Assembly (NCBI RefSeq): GCF_030540835.1
Contig: NZ_JAUOEK010000066.1
Coordinates: 1 to 64,000 of the forward strand
Reading direction: 5' to 3'
DNA length: 64,000 nt
DNA from: Flavivirga aquimarina
Lineage (GTDB): Bacteria; Bacteroidota; Bacteroidia; Flavobacteriales; Flavobacteriaceae
Below, piece after piece: positions 9,029-18,201 of the stretch; positions within the stretch are counted from its first letter, which is position 1, and every line of letters begins with the position of its first letter. Under the pieces are notes generated by a model. That model was given only the letters and a program-made list of their open reading frames with translations. It did no database searches and had not been told where the DNA came from. The position numbers were made by a program, and so were the translations under genes.

Positions 9029-10881
9029 GTATTAAAATCATTTCTTGTAACTAAGCCTATCAATTTGTTTTGTTTTACTACCGGAAGGCTACCTATATTA
9101 TGATGATCCATTAGTTTTTTTGCGACTTCAACTGGGGTGTACTCTTCTGTAGTAATCACATCTGTTTTCATTATTTTATTAACCGAATCGTTTTGTTGAT
9201 TGGTGTTTTCTAAATACAATTTAACGTCTTCCCAACTTATTAAACCAATTAACTCTCTATCACTATTTATAACCGGCATATGGTGAATATTTTTCCATTT
9301 CATGATATTTAAAACCAATTCGACACTGTCTTTTTTATCGACAGAAAAAATATCAGAACTCATAATATGCTTTACAATTTGTTCTTTTATAAAAGGAAAC
9401 TCATAAACTTCGTCTAACATTCTCCAGGTAGAAACAGGGTATCCTTTTTCTTGTTTTTCATACATTTTAGAAGTTAATATTTGCATGGCTTCATAGCGTT
9501 TATGATTTTTTAACAACTGCCTGTAGTTTCTAACAAGCCACTCAGAACCACTGCTGGCTTGTACTCTATTTTTAATTACTTTTAAATAACTCTCTGCATC
9601 TTGAGGCGATACACCAACACTATAAAGACCTTTATATGCCATTGGTAAGAGTTCGTTTAATATTAATTTATAGCTAGAAATGTATGCGCCGTTCCAATAA
9701 AAGCGTGTTGCCATGCCGTATCGGGCAGCATTGAAAAAATTTGATTTTACATCTTTAAAATCCCATTGTGTATGTATGTTGTTATATTTTTTTGGTTTTC
9801 CTAACATCACACCCACCCAAAATGCCATGTTTGCAATTTCATCAGTGAGTGTTGGGCCCGATGGGATATACCTGTTTTCAATTCTTAAGTTTGGTTTACC
9901 ATCTGTTTTTCCATAGCAAACCCGATTCCAGGGATATACAGTGCCGTTGTGTAAACCCAAAGCTTTTAAGTTTGGAACCTGATTATTGTTTAACATATCG
10001 ACACTATCCTTAATAAAATTGGTAGTGATAAAGCTTCTAAATCTGGAAATATTATCTTTAAAAATATCTGTTATAGATCCGGTTTGCCATTTATTACCAA
10101 AACTAACTCTAGACTGTTTTTCGTTTAATAAATAGGAATTCGCTCTGGTATCGACACTTTGCGTAAACAAGGCAATTCGGGTTTCGCTCCAAAGTTCTTT
10201 ACCAAATAATAATGGCGAATTCGTACAGGCACTTAAAATAGGTCCGGAAATGGCTTGGGCCCAATTATAACTATCTACAAAAGTTTTCGGGTTTAATTGT
10301 AAATGCATTTGAAAACTTGTATTGCAGCCTTCTAGCATAACAGAATCATGTAACAAATTTAATTCGTCTGCACCTTTAATATGTATATCGAAATTTTGCC
10401 TTCTTATACCTTTTATAGCATCGTTTAATACCGAATAGCGCTCTACATTAGTCATATTCTGCTCGTTTGCGTTGTTAATAGAAAGCGATGGTAATATGCC
10501 CGTTAATACTATTTTAATGCCTTTTTTAGATGCTGCTTTTTTTGCTTTTTTTAATAGCGTCTCTAATTGTTTGTGCAATTGTGAAAAACATGTGTTTCCC
10601 AGTTTTAAAGCGTCTAAATTTATCTCTAGGTTATAATTGCTTATTTCGGTTGTAAAATGTTTATCATCTATATCTTTTAAAAGCTCTAAAGATTTACTTT
10701 CTGGTAAAAATTGATTGTTTACTAAACAAAATTCCTGTTCTGCACCTATTCTAAAAACATCCTCTTCAATCATGCCTTTTTCAATCATTATATCAAGTGC
10801 CTTGATGTCATTTAATATATGATAGATATAATTAGCTCTGTCTTTTTTAGTCTTGAGTTTTGTTACATTTAAATCGCCCAT
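9010..10881 (-). CDS. GCS2-type carboxylate-amine ligase with C-terminal CBS pair
   Basis: A 623-residue protein. The N-terminal part (about 35-400) matches the GCS2/YbdK glutamate-cysteine-ligase-type family: GAEQEF near residue 47 is the conserved start of the ATP/glutamate site. Two CBS domains follow, about 505-560 (MPVINSDRELIGLIS) and 570-616 (LPVVKQNKLIGLVT); such pairs usually bind adenosine nucleotides. The architecture suggests an ATP-dependent ligase that senses adenylate charge. Whether it makes gamma-glutamylcysteine or another amide is not decidable here. It is first in a leftward two-gene operon with an AstE/AspA-type deacylase. Confidence 0.82.
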   Translation of the reverse strand: MGDLNVTKLKTKKDRANYIYHILNDIKALDIMIEKGMIEEDVFRIGAEQEFCLVNNQFLPESKSLELLKDIDDKHFTTEISNYNLEINLDALKLGNTCFSQLHKQLETLLKKAKKAASKKGIKIVLTGILPSLSINNANEQNMTNVERYSVLNDAIKGIRRQNFDIHIKGADELNLLHDSVMLEGCNTSFQMHLQLNPKTFVDSYNWAQAISGPILSACTNSPLLFGKELWSETRIALFTQSVDTRANSYLLNEKQSRVSFGNKWQTGSITDIFKDNISRFRSFITTNFIKDSVDMLNNNQVPNLKALGLHNGTVYPWNRVCYGKTDGKPNLRIENRYIPSGPTLTDEIANMAFWVGVMLGKPKKYNNIHTQWDFKDVKSNFFNAARYGMATRFYWNGAYISSYKLILNELLPMAYKGLYSVGVSPQDAESYLKVIKNRVQASSGSEWLVRNYRQLLKNHKRYEAMQILTSKMYEKQEKGYPVSTWRMLDEVYEFPFIKEQIVKHIMSSDIFSVDKKDSVELVLNIMKWKNIHHMPVINSDRELIGLISWEDVKLYLENTNQQNDSVNKIMKTDVITTEEYTPVEVAKKLMDHHNIGSLPVVKQNKLIGLVTRNDFNTCTITE

Positions 10882-10997
10882 TTTTAATACTCTTTTAGTG
10901 TTTCTTTTAAAGCGTCAAATTACTGCGATTCACCCAATTTAAATATGATTTTTATCATACCAATGCATTACTTAATCGAGGAGTTAATTGTTATTGC

Positions 10998-11005
10998 TAC
11001 TTTTG
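10998..11005 (+). promoter_or_regulatory. -7 element of the rnpA promoter
   Basis: tacttttg matches the Bacteroidota -7 consensus TAnnTTTG. Transcription would start about 11012, inside the longest possible reading frame, which supports initiation of rnpA at 11023. No clear -33 element is visible. Confidence 0.5.
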
Positions 11006-11022
11006 TATTCTTATATCAATTT

Positions 11023-11397
11023 ATGTCTGTATCATATCCTAAAAAAGAAAAGCTTAAAAGCAAAAAGCTTATCGAACAATTGTTTAGCGAAGGACAATCT
11101 GTTTCTGCTTTTCCGTTGCGTTTAGTTTATATGCCAACTTCTTTTGATGATGACGTAGTTGCAAAGACAGGGGTTTCTGTAAGTAAGCGAAATTTTAAAA
11201 CTGCTGTTGATAGAAACCGTATAAAACGATTATTAAGAGAGGTTTACAGGTTAAATAAAGCCGTGTATTTTAACAACATTACAACACAATATGCGTTTAT
11301 GATTTTGTACATTGGCAAAGACAAACCAACCATGACCCAAGTAGAATCGAGAATGAAACTTTTGTTTGAAAAATTTTCCAACAAAGTTTCTCAATAA
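11023..11397 (+). CDS. rnpA: Ribonuclease P protein component
   Basis: A 124-residue protein starting MSVSYPKKEKLKSKKLIEQL, which is the conserved beginning of RnpA; the basic RNR motif is present (VDRNRIKRLLRE). RnpA is the protein cofactor of the RNase P ribozyme that matures tRNA 5' ends. A longer frame opens at 10945, but its extra 26 residues are hydrophobic and unlike RnpA, and a promoter element lies within them, so the start at 11023 is preferred. Here rnpA is not beside rpmH or yidC; it is followed 15 bp later by an S41 protease, an arrangement usual in flavobacteria. Confidence 0.93.
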   Translation: MSVSYPKKEKLKSKKLIEQLFSEGQSVSAFPLRLVYMPTSFDDDVVAKTGVSVSKRNFKTAVDRNRIKRLLREVYRLNKAVYFNNITTQYAFMILYIGKDKPTMTQVESRMKLLFEKFSNKVSQ

Positions 11398-11412
11398 TAA
11401 CATACACCCACT

Positions 11413-13047
11413 ATGAAATACTTACTAAAAAAGAAAGTCTTAATTCCCATATTGGCATGTACCATCTTTTTTTCAGGAACAGCTTTTAAAAACGATTTTT
11501 TCGAAATTGCGAAGCAAATAGAAATATTTACAACGCTTTTTAAAGAGCTCAACATGAATTATGTTGATGAGACTAATCCTGGTGATTTAATGGATACTGC
11601 GATAAAAAGTATGCTGGCAGATTTAGACCCGTACACCAATTTTATGAACGAGCAGGATGTTGAGGCTGCCAGAATTAATAATACTGGTGATTATACAGGC
11701 ATAGGTGCTAGAGTAAAAACATTTAAGGATAAATTGGTTATTGTAGAACCTTATAAAGATTATCCTGCCGATAAAGCAGGATTAAAGGCCGGAGACGAAA
11801 TTATTAAAGTTGGCGATATTTTAATCGAAACTTATAAAGAAGATTCTGGTAGTTTATTAAAAGGCGCATCAGACACACCTGTAGAAGTGACTTATAAACG
11901 CCAAGGTAAAATGCATACGACTACAATAAAAAGAGCTGAGGTAGAAATTAAGGCTGTACCTCATTTTTCGATGGTTAACGACAAAACCGGATATATTGTT
12001 TTAAGTAGGTTTAATAATAAAGCTCATGCCGAAACCAATTATGCTTTACGCGATTTAAAGGCTCAGGGTGCCGAGCAGATTATTCTGGATTTAAGAGGAA
12101 ATCCGGGTGGACTACTTAACGAAGCTATTAAAATTGTGAATCTTTTTGTTCCAAAAGGGCAATTGGTTGTTACCACAAAATCTAAAGTTAAAAAGTATAA
12201 TAAAACATATTATACACAAAAAGAACCTATAGATACAGACATTCCATTGGTAGTTATAATTGATGGAAAGAGTGCTTCGGCAAGTGAAATTGTATCGGGT
12301 TCGTTACAGGATTTAGATCGTGCTGTTATTGTTGGGTCCAGAAGTTTTGGTAAAGGTTTGGTACAACGCCCCAAACAACTTACCTATGGGACTCAGGTTA
12401 AAATAACCATCTCAAGATATTATACACCTTCTGGTAGATGTATTCAATCTTTAGATTATTGGAACAGAAATGAAAAAGGAGAAGCAGTTCGTGTAAAACA
12501 AGAAAACTACAATGAGTTCAAAACCAAAAACGGACGTAAAGTTTTTGACGGAGGCGGTGTATTTCCAGATGTCGTTTTTAGCGCTTCTAAAAATTCTGCC
12601 ATTACAAACGCCATTACACAAAGCGATTTAATTTTTAACTATGCAACCGATTATTATTATAAGCACAAACTAGATAATATTAAAAATTTAAAGCTTACCG
12701 ATACAGACTTTTCCAATTTTAAAAACTATTTAAAAACTAATAATTTTTCTTTTAAAACGGATACTGAAAAAGCACTTTATAAAGCTTTGGAAGCAGCAAC
12801 TAATGAAGAATTAAATGATAATATTGAAAAAGACTTTAATACTCTAATAACTAATTTAGAGGTTTCTAAAACCAGTGTTATAGATGAGAACAAAGATTAT
12901 TTATTAGAATTATTAACTGAAGATATAGTAAAAAGATATGTTTACAGAGAAGGCTTATACGAATATTACATAGTAAATGATCCTAAAATTAAAAAAGCAG
13001 CCAAAATACTTGCTGATGCTTCTATATATCAAGATTATTTGAATTAA
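11413..13047 (+). CDS. Carboxyl-terminal processing protease (S41 family)
   Basis: A 544-residue protein with an N-terminal hydrophobic signal/anchor (about 9-24), a PDZ domain (about 95-170, GIGARV...AGLKAGDEIIKVGD) and an S41 catalytic core with nucleophile S289 in KSASASE and general-base lysine K314 in SFGKG. It is a CtpA/Prc-type protease that trims C-termini of periplasmic proteins. The C-terminal ~150 residues are a helical extension found in bacteroidotal homologues. It follows rnpA closely and is probably co-transcribed. Confidence 0.92.
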   Translation: MKYLLKKKVLIPILACTIFFSGTAFKNDFFEIAKQIEIFTTLFKELNMNYVDETNPGDLMDTAIKSMLADLDPYTNFMNEQDVEAARINNTGDYTGIGARVKTFKDKLVIVEPYKDYPADKAGLKAGDEIIKVGDILIETYKEDSGSLLKGASDTPVEVTYKRQGKMHTTTIKRAEVEIKAVPHFSMVNDKTGYIVLSRFNNKAHAETNYALRDLKAQGAEQIILDLRGNPGGLLNEAIKIVNLFVPKGQLVVTTKSKVKKYNKTYYTQKEPIDTDIPLVVIIDGKSASASEIVSGSLQDLDRAVIVGSRSFGKGLVQRPKQLTYGTQVKITISRYYTPSGRCIQSLDYWNRNEKGEAVRVKQENYNEFKTKNGRKVFDGGGVFPDVVFSASKNSAITNAITQSDLIFNYATDYYYKHKLDNIKNLKLTDTDFSNFKNYLKTNNFSFKTDTEKALYKALEAATNEELNDNIEKDFNTLITNLEVSKTSVIDENKDYLLELLTEDIVKRYVYREGLYEYYIVNDPKIKKAAKILADASIYQDYLN

Positions 13048-13114
13048 GATTTGTTTATTTCTACATCAAAAAAATTAAAAAATAGTATATTTATACCTGT
13101 TCTATTACCCTACT

Positions 13115-13963
13115 ATGCATAAATTATTGGTATTTATATTTTTAACACTAAATAGTGTACTTGCGTTTTCTCAAAAAGAATTAACACATGAGGTATATTT
13201 TGACACGGATAAATATAACCTTCCTCCAACAGAAGAAAATCGCCTACTTCTTTTTATTTCAACCTTAACAGATGTCGATATTGAAAGCATATCTATATTC
13301 GGATTTTGTGACGACATAGGAGCCGACACCTATAACTTGAAGCTTTCTCAACAACGAGCAAATGCTATAAAAACCATTTTTTCAAGTAATGAAATAAGTG
13401 ATGACTTAATTACAAATGTTGACGGTAAAGGCGAAATATTATTGAAAATTGTCGAAGAAAAAAATATACTAAAAATAAGAGGTTTAAACCGAAAAGTAGA
13501 AATTATAGTAAAACCCAAACCACCGAAACCTGTCGAGGTAAAACCTATTAAAAAAGTTGTAAAGAAAAAAGATACCCCAGAAATAATAAAGGGCAATGTA
13601 AAAGTTGGCGATAAAATTATTTTTAAAAATATTTTATTTAAAACCGGTTACAGTACTGTAACACCAAGCTCTAAAAAAATACTAGACGCAATAGCCAAAG
13701 CCCTTGTTGAGCGCAAGGATATTTATTTTACGATACAAGGTCATGTATGTTGTACGCAAAATAGTAGAGATGCTGTAGATAGAAAGACTAAAAAACGAAA
13801 CTTATCTGAAGCCCGGGCAAAATATGTTTATGATTTTTTTGTTAAAAAAGGAGTTAATAAAAAACGGATGCGTCATTTAGGGATGCGTCGAAAATTTCCA
13901 CTTGGAGGCGATCCAAAATTTGATAGACGTGTTGAAATTTTAATAACCTATGTGGGTAAATAG
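13115..13963 (+). CDS. OmpA-type protein with two OmpA-like domains
   Basis: A 282-residue secreted protein (signal peptide about 1-19, ending AFSQ). It has two regions resembling the OmpA C-terminal peptidoglycan-binding fold: about 25-133 (EVYFDTDKYNL... DDIGADTYNLKLSQQRA) and about 160-282 (ILFKTGYSTVTPSSKKILDA... NLSEARAKYVYDFFVKKGV), joined by a Pro/Lys-rich linker (PKPPKPVEVKPIKK). There is no beta-barrel, so it is probably periplasmic and wall-binding. It overlaps the next gene by 14 bp, so the two are likely co-translated. Confidence 0.82.
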   Translation: MHKLLVFIFLTLNSVLAFSQKELTHEVYFDTDKYNLPPTEENRLLLFISTLTDVDIESISIFGFCDDIGADTYNLKLSQQRANAIKTIFSSNEISDDLITNVDGKGEILLKIVEEKNILKIRGLNRKVEIIVKPKPPKPVEVKPIKKVVKKKDTPEIIKGNVKVGDKIIFKNILFKTGYSTVTPSSKKILDAIAKALVERKDIYFTIQGHVCCTQNSRDAVDRKTKKRNLSEARAKYVYDFFVKKGVNKKRMRHLGMRRKFPLGGDPKFDRRVEILITYVGK

Positions 13964-15299
13964 AAAATATCTATATAGTTTAGTATTCTTTTTACTTAAC
14001 TGTATTGGTTTTTCTCAAACAACTATTCCAGATCCTAATTTTGAACAAGCACTTATTGACTTAGGAATTGATACTGATGGCACTATTAATAGTAGCGTTT
14101 TAACAACAGATATTAATTCGGAATTATCTCTTGATGTTCGAGGGTATAATATTCAAAATTTAAGCGGAATAGAAGATTTTAGTGCTTTAAGGGAACTCTA
14201 TTGTGACAATAATTTACTAACAGCTTTAGATGTTACTCAAAATTCGAACTTACAAATTTTATGGTGTGATTCTAACCAGATAACAAATTTAGATGTTACT
14301 CAAAACCCAAACCTTATTTCTTTGGTTTGCGGAAATAATATGCTTACAAGTTTGAATGTTACTCAAAACCCCAATTTAAATGTATTGGTATGTGAAAACA
14401 ATCAAATATCATCCCTTAACGTGTCTCAAAATAGTACATTAAGTAGGTTTCAATGTGGTAATAATCTACTAACAAATCTTGATATTTCTAATAATCTAAA
14501 TGTAGCTTTTTTGACTTGTGAAAATAATCAACTTACGAGTTTAGATGTTTCGCTAAATGCTCAACTTGCCAATTTAAATTGTAGTTTCAATCTATTAACC
14601 GAATTAGATATTTCCAGTAATTCTATCATCACACAACTAGATTGCAGTTTCAATGATTTATGCCGATTAAATATTAGAAATGGTAATAACGGTAATATGA
14701 CTTTAGTAGATTTTAGTTCTAATTTAGATTTGAATTGTATTGTTGTTGATAACCCTTCTGGAGATCACTCCATTTGGCAACCTGTTTCTTTTTCAAATTA
14801 TGTAGTATCTCAAAACGATTGCAATAATTTTGTTAATGTAGATACTCTTAATGATGTTATAACTAGTACATCTTATACTTTACCTAATTTAACAAATGGG
14901 GAGTATTTTAGCCTGTCTGGAGGTAATGGTATACCATTTAATTCAGGAGATGCTATTACGAGCTCACGAATCATTTATATTTATAATGAAACTGCTTGCG
15001 ATAGTAATGAATCTAGTTTTAGCGTATTAATTATTGATGATGATTACTATATCCCAAAATACTTCACGCCAAACAATGACGGTCGCCACGATTTATGGCA
15101 AGTTTTTGACAGTAATAATTCCATAAAAGTGATACATATTTTTAATAAATATGGAAAGCTTTTAAAATCGTTACCTCAAAATTCCCAAGGTTGGAACGGC
15201 ACATTTAATGGAAAACTTATGAATACTGATGATTATTGGTATGTTATTACTCTAAACTCTGGAGAAATTATTAGAGGTCATTTTGCTTTAAAGCGTTAA
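13950..15299 (+). CDS. Leucine-rich repeat protein with T9SS type B sorting domain
   Basis: A 449-residue secreted protein: signal peptide (about 1-22), then about eight 21-residue LRR units (residues about 70-240) of the form LDVTQNPNLxxLxCxNNxLTS. A cysteine recurs exactly every 21 residues (C85, 106, 127, 148, 169, 190, 211, 232). The C-terminal ~85 residues (YIPKYFTPNNDGRHDLW... FNKYGKLLK... GWNGTFNGKLM) are the gliding-motility-associated/T9SS type B sorting domain, which directs secretion through the type IX system and surface attachment. The binding partner is unknown. It overlaps the preceding OmpA-type gene. Confidence 0.9.
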   Translation: MWVNRKYLYSLVFFLLNCIGFSQTTIPDPNFEQALIDLGIDTDGTINSSVLTTDINSELSLDVRGYNIQNLSGIEDFSALRELYCDNNLLTALDVTQNSNLQILWCDSNQITNLDVTQNPNLISLVCGNNMLTSLNVTQNPNLNVLVCENNQISSLNVSQNSTLSRFQCGNNLLTNLDISNNLNVAFLTCENNQLTSLDVSLNAQLANLNCSFNLLTELDISSNSIITQLDCSFNDLCRLNIRNGNNGNMTLVDFSSNLDLNCIVVDNPSGDHSIWQPVSFSNYVVSQNDCNNFVNVDTLNDVITSTSYTLPNLTNGEYFSLSGGNGIPFNSGDAITSSRIIYIYNETACDSNESSFSVLIIDDDYYIPKYFTPNNDGRHDLWQVFDSNNSIKVIHIFNKYGKLLKSLPQNSQGWNGTFNGKLMNTDDYWYVITLNSGEIIRGHFALKR

Positions 15300-15305
15300 T
15301 TTTTA

Positions 15306-15749
15306 TTATTCTTTAATCATAGCAATATGTGGAATATCATCTTCTAGATAGGTTTCTCCTGTAGCCGTAAAACCTAAATTAGTATAGAATTTTTTTAGAT
15401 AAACCTGTGCAGATATTTTTATTAATGATGTATTATAATTTTCTTTGATAGCTTTAATTGACACTTTCATAATGTCATAACCATATTTATATGCACGTCC
15501 GTGTTTAGCAACTACAACCCTGCCTATACTAGATTCTTTAAAATAATCACCCGGTTTAAAAATTCGTGTATAGCCTATTAATTTACCTTCTTTAAAACCT
15601 AAAACATGCAATGCTTTTTGATCTTTTCCGTCTATATCCTGATATACACAGTTCTGCTCTACTACAAACACTTCACTTCGTAATTGTAATAAACTATACA
15701 AGTCTTGTTTTGTTAATTCTTCAAATGTTTTTACTTGTATTTTAAGCAT
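15306..15749 (-). CDS. GNAT family N-acetyltransferase (ElaA-like)
   Basis: A 147-residue protein beginning LKIQVKTFEELTKQDLYSLL, with the ElaA-type segment LRSEVFVVEQNCVYQDIDGKD and the acetyl-CoA-binding GNAT core IGRVVVAKHGRAYKYGYDIM. ElaA-type enzymes are acetyltransferases of uncertain substrate. It is the last gene of a leftward group, 3 bp after the CDF transporter. Confidence 0.88.
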   Translation of the reverse strand: MLKIQVKTFEELTKQDLYSLLQLRSEVFVVEQNCVYQDIDGKDQKALHVLGFKEGKLIGYTRIFKPGDYFKESSIGRVVVAKHGRAYKYGYDIMKVSIKAIKENYNTSLIKISAQVYLKKFYTNLGFTATGETYLEDDIPHIAMIKE

Positions 15750-15752
15750 GTT

Positions 15753-16670
15753 TTAATCTTGTACTATCACATCTTTAACATCATCTTTACCAAATTCTGG
15801 CTGAATATTTACGTGATTGATGTCGTATTTATTAAATACCAAATCTTCTATCTTATGTAAAATAATATCGAACTGAGATAAGGTAATGTCTTCTTTAAAA
15901 TCGATATGAGCTTCTAAATGAATTTCTTCTTCGTTTAATTGCCAAACATGTACATGATGAACATTCTTAATACTTTCAAAAGCATTTATTTCGGCAACTA
16001 TTTGTTTTATAGGAATATCGTCTGGCGTAAATAACATTAAAACTTTTGTAGAAGTTTTTAATAAATCGAATCCCATCCAAATTAAATAAACGGCTATAGC
16101 AAATGTTAGTACACTATCTACCCAATATACCTGGTAATATTTCATTAACAGACCTCCTATCAATACTGCAATACTAGCCATCATATCTGTTAATAAATGC
16201 AGATATGCACTTTTCATATTCATATTAGACTTAGAATCTTTTTTTAATAAAAGGACACTTAAACCATTTGCTATAATACCTATAAGGGATAACCAAATGA
16301 CTAAATTAGATTCTATTTCTTGTGGGTTTTGAAACCTTTTAATAGCTTCAACAATTAATAAAACTGCTACAATTATTAGAGTTGATGCATTTATAAATGC
16401 TGCTAAAATTTCTGCACGTTTATAACCAAATGTTCTATTAATGGATGCTTTCTTTTTCGATAATTTATTAGCCACATAACTTACAATTAAAGAAAGAACA
16501 TCACTAAAGTTATGTAATGCATCACTTAACAATGCCAAACTACCGGAAACAACACCACCTATAACTTGCGCTGCAGTAATTATAATATTTAATAAAATGG
16601 ATATAAAAAGATTTCGTCCTTTAAGGTCGTTATGCGTATGTGAGTGATTATGGGTATGTGAATGACTCAT
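15753..16670 (-). CDS. Cation diffusion facilitator (zinc/cobalt exporter)
   Basis: A 305-residue integral membrane protein of the CDF/CzcD family: a His-rich N-terminus (HSHTHNHSHTHND), about six transmembrane segments, the metal-binding motifs SDALHNFSD (second helix) and HLLTDMMAS (fifth helix), and a C-terminal cytoplasmic domain with HVHVWQLNEEE. It would export Zn2+ or similar ions in exchange for protons. Its ATG follows the rpiB stop codon directly (TAAATG), so the two are translationally linked. Confidence 0.93.
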   Translation of the reverse strand: MSHSHTHNHSHTHNDLKGRNLFISILLNIIITAAQVIGGVVSGSLALLSDALHNFSDVLSLIVSYVANKLSKKKASINRTFGYKRAEILAAFINASTLIIVAVLLIVEAIKRFQNPQEIESNLVIWLSLIGIIANGLSVLLLKKDSKSNMNMKSAYLHLLTDMMASIAVLIGGLLMKYYQVYWVDSVLTFAIAVYLIWMGFDLLKTSTKVLMLFTPDDIPIKQIVAEINAFESIKNVHHVHVWQLNEEEIHLEAHIDFKEDITLSQFDIILHKIEDLVFNKYDINHVNIQPEFGKDDVKDVIVQD

Positions 16671-17105
16671 TTAACAAGATAGCGGAATCTTATCTATTCT
16701 GTTTTGATGTCTACCGCCTTCAAATTCTGTATTTAAAAAAGTTTCAACCATTTGTAAAGCTTGTGGTATAGCTGTATAACGAGCTGGAATACATAAAATA
16801 TTCGCATTATTGTGCTGCCTGATTAGTTCTACAATTTCTTTAGTCCAACACAATCCAGCACGTACTTGTTGATATTTATTTGCAGTCATAGCTACACCAT
16901 TCGCACTACCGCATATTAAAATACCAAAATCTACTTTTTTATTTTCAACATCTTGTGCTACCGGATGCACAAAATCTGGATAATCTACACTATCATTTGC
17001 ATCGGTTCCATAGTTATTAACAGTGTACCCTTTGTCTTCTAAATATTGTTGAATTGCAAATTTATAATCCGTTCCTGCGTGGTCGTTTCCTATAGAAATT
17101 GTCAT
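16671..17105 (-). CDS. rpiB: Ribose 5-phosphate isomerase B
   Basis: A 144-residue RpiB/LacAB-type isomerase: DH at 8-9 in the phosphate/ring-opening site, the catalytic cysteine C65 in LICGSANGVAM, and the closing segment GGRHQNRIDKI. It interconverts ribose 5-phosphate and ribulose 5-phosphate in the pentose phosphate pathway. First gene of the leftward rpiB-CDF-GNAT group; a possible weak promoter lies just upstream at about 17131-17140 (minus strand TACCTTTAT). Confidence 0.92.
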   Translation of the reverse strand: MTISIGNDHAGTDYKFAIQQYLEDKGYTVNNYGTDANDSVDYPDFVHPVAQDVENKKVDFGILICGSANGVAMTANKYQQVRAGLCWTKEIVELIRQHNNANILCIPARYTAIPQALQMVETFLNTEFEGGRHQNRIDKIPLSC

Positions 17106-18154
17106 GATGTTATTATCTTATTTTATATGGTATAAAGGTACTAACTATATATTAAAAAATCATTAATGTACTTAGTTACATATAAGAGCTCTATGCTATT
17201 AGGGCTCATACTTAATTTATACTAACTAATAAACTTAAATACAAACAAATATTCTCTTATAAAATTTATTATTATTAAGATAGTTTTTACTTTATTATTC
17301 ATTACTTGTTAATAAGTGTTCATTACTTTCTAAAAGAAAAATATTGATTATTCATTTATTTTTTCAATCAAAAACCTGTATGACTTTTCCAAAAATTTAA
17401 ATCATTTTTTTTGGCAATGTTATCAGACTAAAAAAGGAAGATGTAAACACAAAAAAGTAAAATAGTTATTAGAAAAAGCTGTTAATTTCTATTGTTAACA
17501 AGTGTGTATATAAAATTCAAATTCATTAAAAATGAACCTATTAAAATAATTTCTATTGTTAATTAACTATTAATAGAAAGTAAATTAATTGTAATCAAAA
17601 TAAAACTTAAAAAAGTTATACCAGATATTAACAGACTATAATAACCATCATTTATTTTTTTAAATTTTTAAAAGAAAATAGTATTATAATATATAATGTG
17701 GATAACTATAAAAAATACGTTTTAGTTTCTTTGATTTTATATTTTCAAATAGTTTAACCATACTATCTATTTGATAATTTAAATAGATATAGTATTTCTA
17801 AAGAAATTTAGTTAACGTAAACTTTCGTTAAAAAGCTTCTTGATAGTTTCATAGAGCGATCTGTGATGAAGGAAGCCCAAAGTAAGTCGAGCGCTAAATT
17901 CTTCCAGAGATTTATTTAAAGTGACGTATTAGAACTCTTAAACATGATTCATGTTAAGATAAATTGTATCTATTAGGTTCTTCTATGTTATTTTGAAAGT
18001 ATTACAGTAAACAAATTTAATATAGAGGATTTTAGATATTTATAGTTTAACTAATCCGTTTTTCTTTAAATATTTTGTATTATATAAAAAGTAAGAAAAA
18101 ACTTATATGTTTATTTAATAGTAAAGATCTTAATAGGAACTTATTTAAAAACAA
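17106..18154. other. 1.1-kb AT-rich gene-free region, candidate replication origin
   Basis: No credible gene is visible over about 1.05 kb. A perfect DnaA box (TGTGGATAA, reverse complement of TTATCCACA) is at 17698-17706 and an 8/9 match (TGTGTATAT) at 17503-17511. A 16-bp direct repeat taatttctattgttaa occurs at 17483-17498 and 17547-17562. Long A/T runs could serve as an unwinding element. Two perfect parS sites lie within 2-4 kb and rnpA and mnmG, often origin-linked, are nearby. Against this, only one perfect DnaA box is found and mnmG is transcribed toward the region. A GC-skew minimum would decide. Confidence 0.4.
17698..17706 (-). promoter_or_regulatory. DnaA box (perfect 9-mer)
   Basis: TTATCCACA read on the minus strand, the high-affinity DnaA-binding consensus, lying in the 1.1-kb AT-rich gene-free stretch. 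Confidence 0.5.
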
Positions 18155-18178
18155 AAATCCCGGCTGTAGCCAGGATTT
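18155..18178 (-). terminator. Terminator of the OmpH/Skp gene
   Basis: A stem aaatcc-ggct/agcc-ggattt (one mismatch, 2-nt loop) is followed on the minus strand by a T-rich tail (tttttgttttt). It lies 24 bp after the stop codon of the leftward gene ending at 18202. Confidence 0.75.
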
Positions 18179-18201
18179 AATAAAGTTGTTATATAAATGA
18201 T

